This document shows, piece after piece, positions 42,101 through 53,172 of a stretch of 60,000 nt of DNA. How positions within the stretch are numbered: the stretch's first letter is position 1; every line of letters starts with the position of its first letter. Under the pieces are notes generated by a model. That model worked only from the letters and a program-made list of their open reading frames with translations. It ran no database searches and was not told the origin of the DNA. Source of the stretch: Bugula neritina (Eukaryota > Bryozoa > Gymnolaemata > Cheilostomatida > Bugulidae); the NCBI GenBank assembly GCA_964035545.1, contig OZ037768.1:20522700-20582699 (forward strand). The letters run 5' to 3'. The position numbers and the translations under genes are program-made.

Positions 42101-45100
42101 CAAAAGAAGATTTGAATGAAAATAAAACCAAATTTTCAAGCGTGAAGGGTTTAACTCACTAGATATTGAGAAATGGGCTGGAGGCCAACTTACAATCAGA
42201 GAAATAGGCTGAGAGAGTGAGAATGACTAATGGCTAGATGTTATTGGTGGTAAAGCAGCAGACGAGAAGAGAAATTATTTCTCAGATGTTGAGGATTATT
42301 CGCTAGGAAACAGCAGTTAATCTCTTTAATCTATAGGATATAAAAACAATAAAGACATCCGCATGTACACGTTGAACCAGTACATACTCATTGTTATCTC
42401 TTTACCTATCAATGGTAAACTTACTAGTTTCTACAAACCCTTTCTCAACCAATTACATTTCAGATTGAAGCAATTAAGGCCAAGTTAAAATTAACAGTAT
42501 TGCTGTGTGAATTGGACAGGCAAAAAGGAATCGTAAATCCAAAAAAATGCTTAGTCAAGCCCAGGAGGCTAAACAACTATACGATGTTACGCTGCAATTT
42601 TAAACAATTGAAAACTAGTTACTTTAACTATTAAGCAAAATTAGTTTTATCTTTTAAGGAAAAATATATAATGATATATGACCTATTCTCATCACATGGA
42701 GACAAAAAATGTAGCTGACAAGTGCAGAAATAAATAGTAGCAGTGCCGTTATAGCCTAATCTCCATCATATATTAATTATCCACATCAGGGATGGCAAAA
42801 ATATAACAATGAAACATTTAAAACTTAGTAGAAGATGTAGAGATTAAAATAGTATCTTGAATTCATTATTACAGTACCATGGGAAACTCTATAAACCAAT
42901 TGCTGTAATAACATGCAAAAAGCAGTGAATATACAGGTGTGTATAAGAAGTATGAACAGATGGTATTGGTTATTATGTAATATTAGCAGGAGTCCTACAA
43001 AACCTAGTGGTTGGTAGGTTTACCAGTAGCAAAGGATTATATCATATTAATATTTTATTAGTTTTGCATTAATATACCAGGAACCACTAATCATACTATT
43101 ATAGGTAGTTTTCATTAGCATATCAAGGGCACAGGTCATTGTAGATTATTATGAATTAACACCCACAGCATATCAACCAGTTAATGCAAGGTAGTAAAAC
43201 AGATTGAAAGCATCCCAAGTCAACAAAAAAAGTGAGCTTTTTCTAAATAATTAACAAGATATTATATTAATATTATTACAACAGTTACCTGCGTGACGTC
43301 ATATGACTCGAGGAAAGGAAAAAACAGCATTTTTTTGCATAGGAAATTGGGAGGATAAAGCTATGCTGATCATGAGTGACGCAAGGAATTATACCTGAGC
43401 CAAACATCAAAACTGGGGCTCATATGTGTTAGTGAATGAAAAGTTTGTGTTGGGGAGCACCATTTCTTTTGGTAATGAATTCAAATGAAAACAAAGCCCC
43501 AGTGACATCAATAACAAAATTCATTTGGCATACATACATACTAGTCAGTTAAATATTGTTCAACTTGATAAATTATGGTTTGAGCTGTAGTAGAGTATAG
43601 TTTGAGTTAGAGTAGAGTAGATTAGATTTATGCATGTCATTAGTAGAGAATGAATTATGTCTTTAAAAGAATAATTTAAGACCATGCAGGTAGGCTATAC
43701 ATTAAGAAGAGTGTTTCTTTGAATTTATTTACTTTATTTGAGTGATCAACAGTGATGCAACACAGTATATTATCACGGAACACAGTGAGCTATAATTATC
43801 TAAAAAACTTACGAATTGAAACAATAAAATGGAACTAAAATAAAAACCTTTAGCAATTAGCGAAAAAATTTGTAACAAAGTTATAGCTGTTACCAAATTC
43901 AAAACTATAAATAATCTATATTTTGACTATTTTGTTTATTCCGCTGCCCAGAAGTTTTAGAGAAAACAAAAACTATTCTATCAGTTGGCTTTTAAAACTG
44001 CCATGTCATAAAGTCGATAAAGCAACTGGATAGCAAAGGTTTCCCAAAATACGTGCTAGCCTGAACATCTGGTTGAGTGCATGTGAACTAAGGGCATAAT
44101 AATATTCAGTCCTGTTTAGGATAACCTGGCTTACGCAGGACAAGCAAAAATACCCATATAAGAAACACATATTGCCAAAACCTCCCAAACTCCCTGCCTA
44201 TTAGTATTTCTAATTTATAAATATATTAACCTGAGGAAGGGCACTGTTCATCTGACTCATCTAGACTGAGAAAACAGTCTGCATCTCCATCGCACACAAA
44301 ACTATCTTCTATACCTTTACCTTCGCCGCAGTCAAACTCAGAGTGTACAGTGAAAGGTTGACAGACCAGGGCTATGAAAACAATCAAATGAATAATTAAT
44401 AACATCATAACGATGAACTTTGAATTCAGGGTTCGCAACTACTAATTTGAGGACAACTAATTATTACGCAAGAGGGTGATTAAACCATGATAGTAACAGT
44501 AGCAGGAAATGGGAACTCTAAACACCTCATATTAAAATATTACTTTATATTTTGTCATAATTATTCCTAAAATAAAAATGATAATGGTTACATTGTGCAT
44601 TATGTAAATATAATGCATTGTTTGAAATACTAATACGTCATACATACTATAACAAATATTATACAGCCCCATTAGTGAAATATACAATAATAGTAGGACC
44701 TGCCTAAACCCCTTCCTACATACCCAGTACATAATTGCTCAATATGAAAATTATCACCATGTTCAATCTTCTATGTCGAAAGCATGGTTGATATGGAAAA
44801 AAAGTAAGAATATAATCTTACTACATATAATATATAAAACTACGCTACAAGCCGTAAACTTGGTCATGCTAGTCAAGTGTATGGAGGCAATAAATGTGAC
44901 TACACATGTCTAGAAGATGTAGAACATAAGGTCTGCTACAGAAAACATTAGTCTAATTGATAACAAGTAATATACTAAATTTAACCAAATAATAGGACCC
45001 ATTAGTGAGAGATCAAACAAGATCTACCATCTATGAATGGCTCCTTCGAGTCCCACACAACTTTTTTCATTTAATTTTTCCTTAATTGGTATTCCGGTGT

Positions 45101-45869
45101 CGCAAGGTTCTAAACAAATGGCCAACATTAATCTTAATAATTGATAAAGAGTATAATTCAGTGAGTTGTAGATGAAAGCTATCAACCATTGAAATAGTCA
45201 CTGCCTTGTCATTAGCCGATGTAGGGCTAAGAAACTGTGATCTAATTAATAATTTTGACGCCACATTTTTCACTATTGAGTGTGATGGTACAATACATGC
45301 ATTTTATAACTACTTAATTTTTATAATTAAAAAGGTTTATCAGTGATGTGTGTAGTCTAATCACTGATTCTCTAATTGGTTTGGGTTGAACCAGAATGCT
45401 GCAAGTGGAACAATCATTTGGTATGTTGAATGAATGTAACTAGTGAAATCACATCAATGGACTGGTGAGCTTTCTAAAAACAGTGGGCACTTTTAAGTCA
45501 CCTGAGATTGTGAATAATATCCAGTCAGGCTGATTAATTTAGAAATGGGAAATGTTTTCCCTTTCCCTTTAGGAATTTGAACTAAAGTCCCCTATCAAGG
45601 AAGAAGGAACTCCTTTCCAACTTCCTATACACTATTTATATCACAATTGTGCCTTACACTTACAACCTCAAACCAAGATCCCAACTTATATCACAACAAT
45701 AATAATATTTACCACTAAACAGTAAATTTATAAAATACAAAAGACATCTTAAAATAACAGAATTTATGAACATAATATCTACGGATGTGGCTGACTAAAT
45801 TGACTCGCTGTGAATGATAACAGAAATCAACATACCAGTACACAAAAGCAGACTCCACACAGCTGCCAT
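30106..45869 (-). CDS. Secreted LDLa-trypsin-like serine protease, 319 aa, complete
   Basis: Exons: 45836-45869, 44231-44371, 39499-39538, 37101-37250, 36375-36500, 33542-33684, 32629-32783, 30106-30276; all eight are in phase (960 nt). It begins with the signal peptide [15 protein letters not shown]. An LDL-receptor class A module (about 24-58) with the calcium-type end DESDEQC follows, then a linker [13 protein letters not shown]. The zymogen site is R75|IVGG, followed by an S1-family peptidase domain with His118 (TAAHC), Asp169 (NDIALIKL) and Ser266 (GDSGG). Asp260 is the residue-189 equivalent, so cleavage after Lys/Arg is expected. Cys62 and the Cys in KLICTP would tether the light chain. 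Oddities: the LDLa lacks its third cysteine and perhaps its first. Trp263 replaces the usual Gln192, and the 215/216/226 equivalents are Phe, Thr and Ala. The substrate is unknown. Exons of 34 and 40 nt make this gene easy to miss by automated prediction. Confidence 0.9.
30318..30486 (+). repeat. Purine-rich tract in the last protease intron
   Basis: About 170 bp of GGTAGA/GGGTAA/GATGAGG-type words gives strong strand asymmetry. On the transcribed (minus) strand it is a long pyrimidine tract just upstream of the acceptor at 30277. Open frames rich in Val/Lys or in Thr/Ser/Pro here are composition artefacts. Confidence 0.6.
31938..32005 (-). mobile_element. Truncated SINE, family 2
   Basis: The reverse complement keeps CCAGTGGTTAGCACACTTGTTTGCAAGCC and GAGGTCTCAGC, and the upstream TAGTGTTGTGATTACCCAGT, as in the copies at 29521 and 53067. 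The B-box side is lost. It lies within a protease intron. Confidence 0.55.
33775..33930. repeat. TATAGTATAGCATAG imperfect simple repeat
   Basis: Word composition is the same as in the patch at 6690-7130. It lies in the protease intron between exons 5 and 6, about 100 bp upstream (on the transcribed strand) of the exon carrying the catalytic Asp. Confidence 0.7.
37251..44230. other. Protease introns 2 and 3: nothing else recognised
   Basis: Apart from the 40-nt exon at 39499-39538, these 7 kb of AT-rich sequence show no exon, RNA gene or clear mobile element on either strand. Open frames at 37219-37566, 41597-41893, 41625-41843 and 44006-44188 have no splice context or family resemblance. 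Confidence 0.45.
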
Positions 45870-45984
45870 GTTGGTACAGCGTCCAGTTATCTTGCAATAA
45901 AACACTAATTTAACATTGCATGCCAAAGTCATAGTGTGAGAGCAGGCAGCTGCAAATATACGATATATTATAGAGTTGTCTGCT

Positions 45985-45996
45985 CCTTATATAAAC
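45985..45996 (-). promoter_or_regulatory. TATA box of the LDLa-trypsin gene
   Basis: GTTTATATAAGG on the minus strand lies about 120 bp upstream of the first coding exon. A start site near 45960 would give a leader of about 90 nt. The leader would contain an upstream ATG at about 45930 (TATGACTTTGG). Position and sequence fit a core promoter; use is inferred. Confidence 0.45.
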
Positions 45997-46571
45997 ACTA
46001 AATAAGGAGACAACTTCAAAATACCTGTTTTCAGGTTGCAAAATGACAGTGATGTACAGAGAATAAATCAAGTGTGATGTATAAATTAATCAGACCACCT
46101 CCTCACCACAGTTCACACACTCTTTAACTGCATTTTACATCCATTGACATTACTACACACCAAAATAGCTGTCGCAAACACATTTCTGATGACACATGTA
46201 AAGCTTCTGACTGTATAATATTCTATAATATTATACTAAATTCAAAACATGTAGTATACAGTTTCGTTTCCAATTTAAATTACCAGGTGCCATGATCAAG
46301 TTTTGAGACAAAGCGAACTCTCAGAAGATGTTTAATTACATTTCTACATTGAATTTTATATCTATTAAACATCATAATCTTCTTAACTGATAACAAGGTA
46401 TAAATAGGTAAGATGGTGAGGCTAAATTAATAACCATATAATCACTTTTTAAATCTATATGATTATACATTTGAAAAATAAAATAGTGAAACTACATACG
46501 TTAGTATTAAGGACTATCATTTAACAATGCTATGAATACTTCACTTACCGAAAGAGATGAATGTAGAGGTG

Positions 46572-49500
46572 TTAATGTTGAGACAGAGGTGCATATTTCA
46601 GCTGGTGTTGCACCTCTAAAGGCCACAATGATGCCAGCTCTGTTTTGTTTTTCTCAAGGAGCTTTAGTTTACGAGTCAGTAATGTAGGAACCTCCTTATT
46701 CTCCAGCAAATCTCCAATAGCCATGACATAGTTGCCTACAGCACGGCATATTTTCGTCTATTCAACTTATAATTACTTACTACTAATTTAAAGAAGCATA
46801 TTTCAGTTTATTTATCTTATAATTACTATAAATTTTTGTTTATTTGAAATATGACTACTAAATAGGAAAAATCTTTTTTGGATGTAAAAATATAAAAAAC
46901 AATATTTCTCATGTTATATATACATGCAACTTACGATACTAATTTAAAATGAAGCCAAAAGGCATGTGGTTAGCAAAACAATACATTTACACCTATATAC
47001 TGCTTTACAATAGGTGCAAGTGTACTTTCACAGCATAACACAGAGAGTGTTACCATGTTGTACTGAAGAAGTAATGTATACCACAAATAAGAAAACTAAA
47101 AAAAATTAGGATTAAAAGTAATGAACCTTGTTGAAGGACATAGAGATCTTCAATAGTAGCTCGATTCATTTTAGTTTCTGTTAACTTAACTTTCCCGCTA
47201 TCATCTTTGATAAGTACTTCTTCTTTTTCAAAGTCTACCTGTGTCATGTTAACAGTAACATATTTTTCAAGCATATTCAAAGTGATAAAAGTAGTTTTTA
47301 GTTTCACAGTTTAAGTGATGACAATAAAATATTACTGTTTCAATTTTCAAGAGTGAGACTACTAAATGATAGATAAGTAATGAGTAGGGGAAAAAAATCT
47401 ACATAAATGGCAGTCTGACAGTTGTTAATGGTTAGAGGAATGACCAAGTGTGACACATGGCTAGGCCAAGATTTTTAACTACAGTAGAGCCATTTGTGAT
47501 GCCAGGCAAGGAATTTAGCCCATATAACTTAATTTAGGGGCTAGAGCGCTGGTTTAGGAAACACGAAATCACGTGTGATGGTGATGTTAGGAAGAGCCTA
47601 TAGTCATAATTGCTCTTGTAGACCGTATGAGTAATTCCATAGCCTGATTTAACAAAAAATATTTTCATCAGGGGTTTCTCACATTATTCATGATAATGAT
47701 AACACACGCATGCACACACACGTATACCTGCGCATATATATATACATGCACATACATACATACAAACATATAAATAGATATATGTATATACCTATTTATT
47801 ATTATTTCTATTATCTATTATTATATTTGTGACAAATGAATACAATTTGATATTTTATAAAAACTACTAATTAGTAAAAATGCAAACTCACGCAAATTTA
47901 AAGTCACTATCCCTGTGATAGACCCCTAATGGAAAGCTGGGGATCGAACCCATGACCACAAGTGTTTTAGTAGCCAGTGCTCTAACCCCTAAACCACAGC
48001 AGCTCCCTAACTATTGATTAATATTATAAATTTATTCATTGTATTTAATTTCTTAATAAAAAATATAACCATAAATGTCAATTATTAAATGATCATGATG
48101 ATACTTTATTATAACTATCAAATTCAAAATAACTATAGGTATTGTTATGGACAGCTCTGTACATGAAGGGCAGACCTTTATGAGCTTCTTGTCCACATGT
48201 AGCTAGTTTTAAGTACCAGCTCAAGTAAACAGTTGTAATTGCAGTGACCATTTAATTCCTTATAATTGTCTTTATTATTATGCAACAATTTATCTGGGGA
48301 GTGCTATCTTTGTCATATTCAAATGTGTTTGAGTGCAAACTGTACAATGCGATTGTAATTACTTGAGTTTTCTAACCATTAAGATTTATAGCATAAATAG
48401 AGCTGCATCTTTTGTCATTTTATTTTTCACCCACACTGAAACTTTTTTACAACTATGAGCTGAATCGAGCTATTGGTATTCTGTCCTCAACAAGTGGATT
48501 AAGGTGTCTCAGTAGCAGAAAACCAAAAACCTTAACACTGTTATTTAATTTATAGCAATAACTCCTTTACATGACCATGTAAAGGAGTTATAAATAATCA
48601 AATATTAATAACTATAAAACATAGTATAAACTTAAGATTCATTTATTGTTAGATCTTCATTATAACTACACTTTTTGTAAAACTGATTCACTGTTAATTT
48701 CAACAGTCAAAGGAGATTATGTATATTACCAATAATAATTAATATCACTAATACTATTTACTGAGTTGTTAGTTACCAAGTTAGTTGAATAGTCAACAAC
48801 CAATTATCATTGAGAATATAAAATTACTCATTTGCAAATTTTATTCAAAATATTTAAACTTTCATTTTTCATTATCAACACTTACTAATAGTTAATGTTA
48901 TACCATCACTGAACCAATACTAATACTAATAGTAATAGAATAAACGCAACACTAATAATAGTACTAATAGTTATAGTTATAGTTATAGTATTACTAATAC
49001 TAATAGTAAAATCGTTTCCAAATAATTTACAGTTTTACACTATTAGACTTGCAGTAAAACTTTTAGATTACTTTTTAACCAATATTTAAAATTCTTTTCA
49101 TTCATAGTGATCACTGATCAGTGATAGTGATACTGATGTTACATTTTACATTCACAATTCAGTAAATTGATATTCATATATTTATAACAGCTAATGTTGC
49201 CCCTATACATAAGTCTGGTTCAAAGGAAGGTGTCCACAACTATCGACCCATATTACTAACCAGTATTCCTTGCAAAATGCTGGAGCACCTTGTCTTTAGG
49301 TTTTTGCTGGAAAAAGTTGATAAACTACTGAACAATCGACAACTTTGCTTTAGAAAAGGACTCTCCTGTGAATTTATGCAATTGTGTGCTACAACGCAGG
49401 ATATTCTCCAAGCTGTTGATAACCAACTGTGTTCATGCTGCCATTTTATATTTCACAAGTTTTTGACCGAGTGCCTCGTGCGCTACTGATGCAAAAACTC

Positions 49501-51282
49501 TCTACGATTACTTATAATGACGACTATCTCTTGGGCGGGATCCCAGATTTTCTGACAGAAAGACTCCAAAGCGCTGTCCTTCAAGGTCATAGCTTGGAGC
49601 CACTCCCAGTTACATCTGGTGTTCCTCAAGGATCAGTTTTGGGCCCTATTTTATTTCTAGTCTCTATCAATGACCTGCCAGACACCCTTGACTGTTCTGT
49701 TGGCCTTTTCGCTGATGATATGCTTGTGTATCAAAAGGTCAACACTACTGATGACACCAAACGGTTTCAACAAAACCTTAATCGCTTAGGAGATTGGGCT
49801 GACAAATGGGACATGTCGTTCAACATTGCCAAAAGTAAATCCTAAAGTAATCCTACACAAAACTTACTGAAATACACCTTGAATGGTTCTGAGCTAGTAC
49901 CAAATACCTCGGAGTATTAATTAAGTCTGATTGTAAGTCTGATACACATTCATGAGAAAGTTCTAAAAGCAAAGAGACAACTTGGGATGATTAGAAAAGC
50001 ACTACTCAGCCCCACAACATGCTCATTTGCTCACATATAAAACCTTCTGTTTACCACACCTGGAATATGCTTGTGCTGTCTGGGATCCAGTTTGTAAAAG
50101 CGACATTGCCAGCCTGGAAAGTGTCCAGTTAGATGCTGTTCGCTTCATATCCGGCTTAAAAGGGCGGACATATTTTAATTTGTCCATGGAAAAGTTTGGA
50201 ATAATACTACTAGCATCAAGAAGAAAAAATAAACGCATCAGTCTGCTTCTCCAGATTTTAGCTGAAGAGGAATGCCACCCGGCACTCACTGAATCATATG
50301 ACCACCTGGGTAAACAAACATCGTCAAGAGTTTAGACTAGGTTTTAGGCTCTATCAGTGCTAACCAAAATAAATATTACAATAGTTTTCTACCATGGACA
50401 ATTAGAGATTTGAACATTGGATCAACTACAGCAACCAAAGCGCCGTCACTTACTGTACTCTTACCACAGACAGGCAAAGCAGGCCTGTTTTGCATCCACT
50501 GTACATTATTTCTTTAAATATATCTTTGCTGACCACAGGTAGTGGTACATACATGTAACTCATGATTAAAAATGTGGCACACCCCTTCAGCCCAACAGGG
50601 TGGTTTAGTGTGAAGAAAAATTTTACAGGTATTGATGATATTCAATTTCCTAGTCTTATTATAATTATTTATCAATATTGTCATATTCTTTAAACGTCAC
50701 AATCATATTCATTGTCATTGTGATTGTGATACTCATTGTCATACTCATACTGACCGTTTGATTATGATAGTTATACTCATAGTCATAGTGACAACTCTTA
50801 GTCTTACTAATACTAATAGCAATACTAATCATGCCTAATGCCAATACTAATACTTATACTAATAGTAATACTAATAGTTTATAGTAATACTTATAGTTAT
50901 AGTATCACTGTAATAGTAATACTAATAGTAGTAGTTTAGTAATACTTATAGTTATACTATAAAGTATAAGATTAGGTATAATACTAATAGTAATACTAAT
51001 AGAATAAATATAATATCAATAATACTAATACTAATAGTAATAGTAATACTAATACTAATAGTAATTAATACTAATTCTATTTCTTACATTTATTATGGTG
51101 CCCTGAACCCAGGCTATAGAAAACAGAATTTGTCTTCCATTATATAAGGACATCCAACGCATTCTGCCGTTATATTTTTGCATCTCAGATGCTGTTTGAA
51201 GGTGATATGACAGGAGTTTTACATGTGGTAAGGCTAGAGAGCTAGTGCTAGTAGAATTAGCTGAATTTAAGGAGGCCGCCAT
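46572..51282 (-). CDS. RMI2: RMI2, OB-fold subunit of the BLM-topoisomerase III alpha-RMI complex, 156 aa
   Basis: Exons: 51088-51282, 47127-47238, 46572-46735; phases 0 and 1 agree and the total is 471 nt. RMI2 is a single OB-fold protein that pairs with RMI1 in the dissolvasome, which resolves double Holliday junctions in the nucleus. Human RMI2 is 147 residues. Landmarks in order: VKLLSYHLQ (compare LKVLAEQL), ILFSIAWVQG (compare LAAVWMQG), VLIKDDSG (compare ARLRDPSG), GNYVMAIG (compare GKYVMVMG) and the C-terminal SLWPLEVQHQ (compare SMWELEVEDL). The ATG at 51282 sits in GACATGGCGGCC, another YY1-like start. The donor of exon 2 (GTTCAT) is weak, but the protein alignment supports it. The 3.8-kb first intron carries a LINE fragment, two SINEs and ATAGTAAT-type repeats. 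Divergent from OSGIN. Confidence 0.9.
47533..47683 (+). mobile_element. Truncated tRNA-derived SINE, family 1
   Basis: Begins at GGGGCTAGAGCGCTGG, lacks the B box, and then follows the family body (GTGATGTTAGGAAGAGCCT ... CATCAGGGGTTTCTCACA). It lies in RMI2 intron 1, opposite in orientation to the copy at 47887. Confidence 0.8.
47684..47820. repeat. CA/TA-rich simple sequence between two inverted SINEs
   Basis: ACACACGCATGCACACACAC, then TATACATA and ATTATT words. No coding content. Confidence 0.7.
47887..48008 (-). mobile_element. Internally deleted tRNA-derived SINE, family 1
   Basis: The reverse complement has the intact head (GGAGCTGCTGTGGTTTAGG with B box GGTTCGATCCCC), then jumps to the family 3' end (CCATTAGGGGTCTATCACAG). 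The central body is missing, so it may represent a shorter subfamily. The B box is the best conserved of the four copies. Confidence 0.8.
48909..49013. repeat. ACTAATAGTAATAC / ATAGTT imperfect simple repeat
   Basis: Hexamer-like words ACTAAT, AGTAAT and ATAGTT recur without a fixed period. It lies just upstream of the LINE fragment. Related patches occur at 50700-51075 and 52010-52400. Confidence 0.65.
49190..50620 (+). mobile_element. Decayed non-LTR retrotransposon (LINE) reverse transcriptase fragment
   Basis: Reverse-transcriptase motifs are readable in three frames. They are NYRPILLTSIPCKMLEHL (49236 on), a VFDRVPRALL block (about 49460), SGVPQGSVLGPILFLVSIND (about 49616-49675), the catalytic FADDMLVYQ (about 49708) and a downstream HLEYACAVWDP block (about 50056). 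Frameshifts fall near 49450 and between 49843 and 50020, with several stops, so it is inactive. The 5' end and endonuclease are missing. Motif style (GVPQGSVLGP, AVWDP) is that of the CR1/Jockey-like group. It is antisense to RMI2, in its first intron. Confidence 0.88.
50700..51075. repeat. ATAGTAATACTAAT imperfect simple repeat
   Basis: A long irregular array of CATTGTCATTGTGATT words is followed by ACTAATAGTAAT and ATAGTTATAGT words. It lies between the LINE fragment and RMI2 exon 1, ending about 15 bp from the exon 1 donor. Confidence 0.65.
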
Positions 51283-51754
51283 GTCTGTGACGAAATAGTT
51301 CCCGGAAATATTATCAGAATGTGACTGAATGTTCTAATAGATATTTCCGATTGACCAGCGATGTTTTTGAAGGCTAGGATTCGCAATAAAAAATGTAGTA
51401 GCATATTATGTAGAGCAATAATGACAACTATTATAATTTAGATATTTAAATGGTTTATTACTGCAAACATATCAATTATTGAACAAACGTGTTTTTGCAA
51501 ATTGTACATATTACAACCAAGAAAATAAACTGTTACTAATGTCCATACTGAAAAAAAATTGCTAAAAGATAACTTCGCTAAAACATGTTTGGAAGAATAA
51601 CTCTATAAAATATTATAATATATAAGTTAGGTAAATAGACCCGCTACTAACACGTCGTTGCTAACCAGAGACCGTGATAAGCGCAACTTTTTTGTCTGTT
51701 TGGGACGTGGGTGTTTATCTACTACGATAAAGCGTGTTGATTTAGGCTTATGAC
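51283..51754. promoter_or_regulatory. Likely shared promoter region between RMI2 and the OSGIN side
   Basis: This region starts upstream of the RMI2 ATG. Its right part (51650-51830) is richer in CpG (AACACGTCGTTG, ACTACGATAAAGCGTGTTG) than the surroundings. No TATA box is obvious on either strand. The call is inferred from the divergent layout and composition. Confidence 0.35.
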
Positions 51755-51827
51755 ATGACCTTCACAATGATCCGTGCGGCTGCAATAAGCTCAGCAAATA
51801 GCGTTCGTGCACTTACACTTTTGTTTT
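51755..51827 (+). other. Candidate first exon on the OSGIN side
   Basis: Two in-frame ATGs (51755, 51767) open MIRAAAISSANSVRALTLLF, a basic, Ala/Ser-rich stretch like a mitochondrial presequence, ending at a good donor (GTAAGG, 51828). No downstream exon of a separate gene is seen before OSGIN. It may be a leader exon of OSGIN spliced to the acceptor at 54330 (TTTGCAG). In that case the frame would be an upstream ORF that soon stops, because the main OSGIN ATG has an in-frame stop at 54354. Confidence 0.3.
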
Positions 51828-52009
51828 GTAAGGTTAATTTGAAAAGTCATATAGTTATATTCATATTGCAACTGACGGGATAGAGAGGTGCACGTGCGAC
51901 CAGACCTTGTAGTTTAGTATTCTTCAATACCAGCCTCAAGCGTTTAGATTTATTTTCAAATGGAAATGTAACGCCTATGGTAACAAGCTCTTTTGAATTT
52001 TACCTATAC

Positions 52010-52400
52010 TAACAGTAACTATAGCATAGGCTATAGTTATAGTTATACTAAAAGTAAATCTGATAGTAATACTTATACTAATAGTAATACTTAGTTATAC
52101 TTTTAGTTTTACTTTTACTTTTAGCTTTGGCTGCTTTGCCAATGCCTTTACAGTTACTTTTATTTTTAACCGTTACCGTAGCCTTTGGCTTCAGAGTTTA
52201 GATTTAATAAGTAACTGTAAGAGTAAGAGTAAAGGTAACCCACTCATTCAGTAAGCCTTTATTTTCTAATTACTACTCAGTACTTTATGTCTTACTATTA
52301 GTATTACTATAACTTATAAGTATTAGTAACTTTAAGTTATTGTTATCACTCGGTTATGTAACTTATAGTCATAGTCATACTAATAGTAATATTATTTTTA
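52010..52400. repeat. ATAGTTATAG / TACTTTTAG imperfect simple repeats
   Basis: Irregular ATAGTAATAC, TTTTACTTTTAG and GTAAGAGTAAAGGTAA words continue the type seen on the other side of RMI2 exon 1. Confidence 0.6.
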
Positions 52401-53066
52401 TTGCTTAAAAGTAGAATAAAATAAAATAATTTTATTTGATCTTATCCGCAACCTGTAGGGTGTAGTCAGTAGTGATTGTCATTGTCATTTTTGATGTTGC
52501 TCAACTTTGCATTATGATTATGATAATGATAATAATGTAGTTGACGTTCTAACTATTTGATTGTTTATTACATTTACACTAGCAGTGACTGTGCTAATTA
52601 CAAATTTCATTATTAAACTTAATGTTACACTTACTGGGGACAAATTTTAGCTAATCCTGCCCCTGGGTACCAGTTTTTTGCTTTGACTTGAGAAGTTGAA
52701 GTTACACTAGTAGTAGTTGAGTGTAAGTTAATTAATATCATTGTCAAAATGTAATCACTTAGCAGTCTCAGTCTCTTGCTAATTTATATTGTCCAGTTTT
52801 AAGGGTTAGGAGTGTAATTTAGTGTTTAGCACTACCATGAAAACGAGTCAATATTAGTATTAATAAATCATATATGCTGCTTGTTAATTGATTCTAACCA
52901 GCATATAGTTTTGTATGCTAAAAATATTACTGTGCAAGTAAACAATTACAGCAGTTAGCAGTGGCAGCTTTTGGTTTCACAAAATATGTCTCTTGGACAT
53001 TTTTATTTTTACATGTTGCATAATTAATTTTTCTGATTTAGATATTTCTATGTTATGTGATATAAA

Positions 53067-53172
53067 ACTTTTTGACCCCAACTGGGATTTGAACCCGAGA
53101 CCTCTAACTTGCAAGCAGGCGCACTACCATTACGCCACAAGGGCCACTGGGTAAACTCAACACTACAATTGA
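53067..53172 (-). mobile_element. tRNA-derived SINE, family 2, best-preserved copy
   Basis: The reverse complement reads TAGTGTTGAGTTTACCCAGT, then an A box (TGGCGTAATGGTAGTGCG), a GCTTGCAAGTTAGAGGTC segment and a perfect B box (GGGTTCAAATCCC). The anticodon-T-arm part resembles Cys/Ala tRNAs, but the acceptor stem does not pair. Related copies are at 29521 and 31938. Confidence 0.75.

Noticed and set aside
53067-53145. Possible genuine tRNA gene on the minus strand.
   Set aside because: A and B boxes are good, but the acceptor stem does not pair, and the same sequence with an extra conserved flank recurs at 29521 and 31938. It is a SINE.
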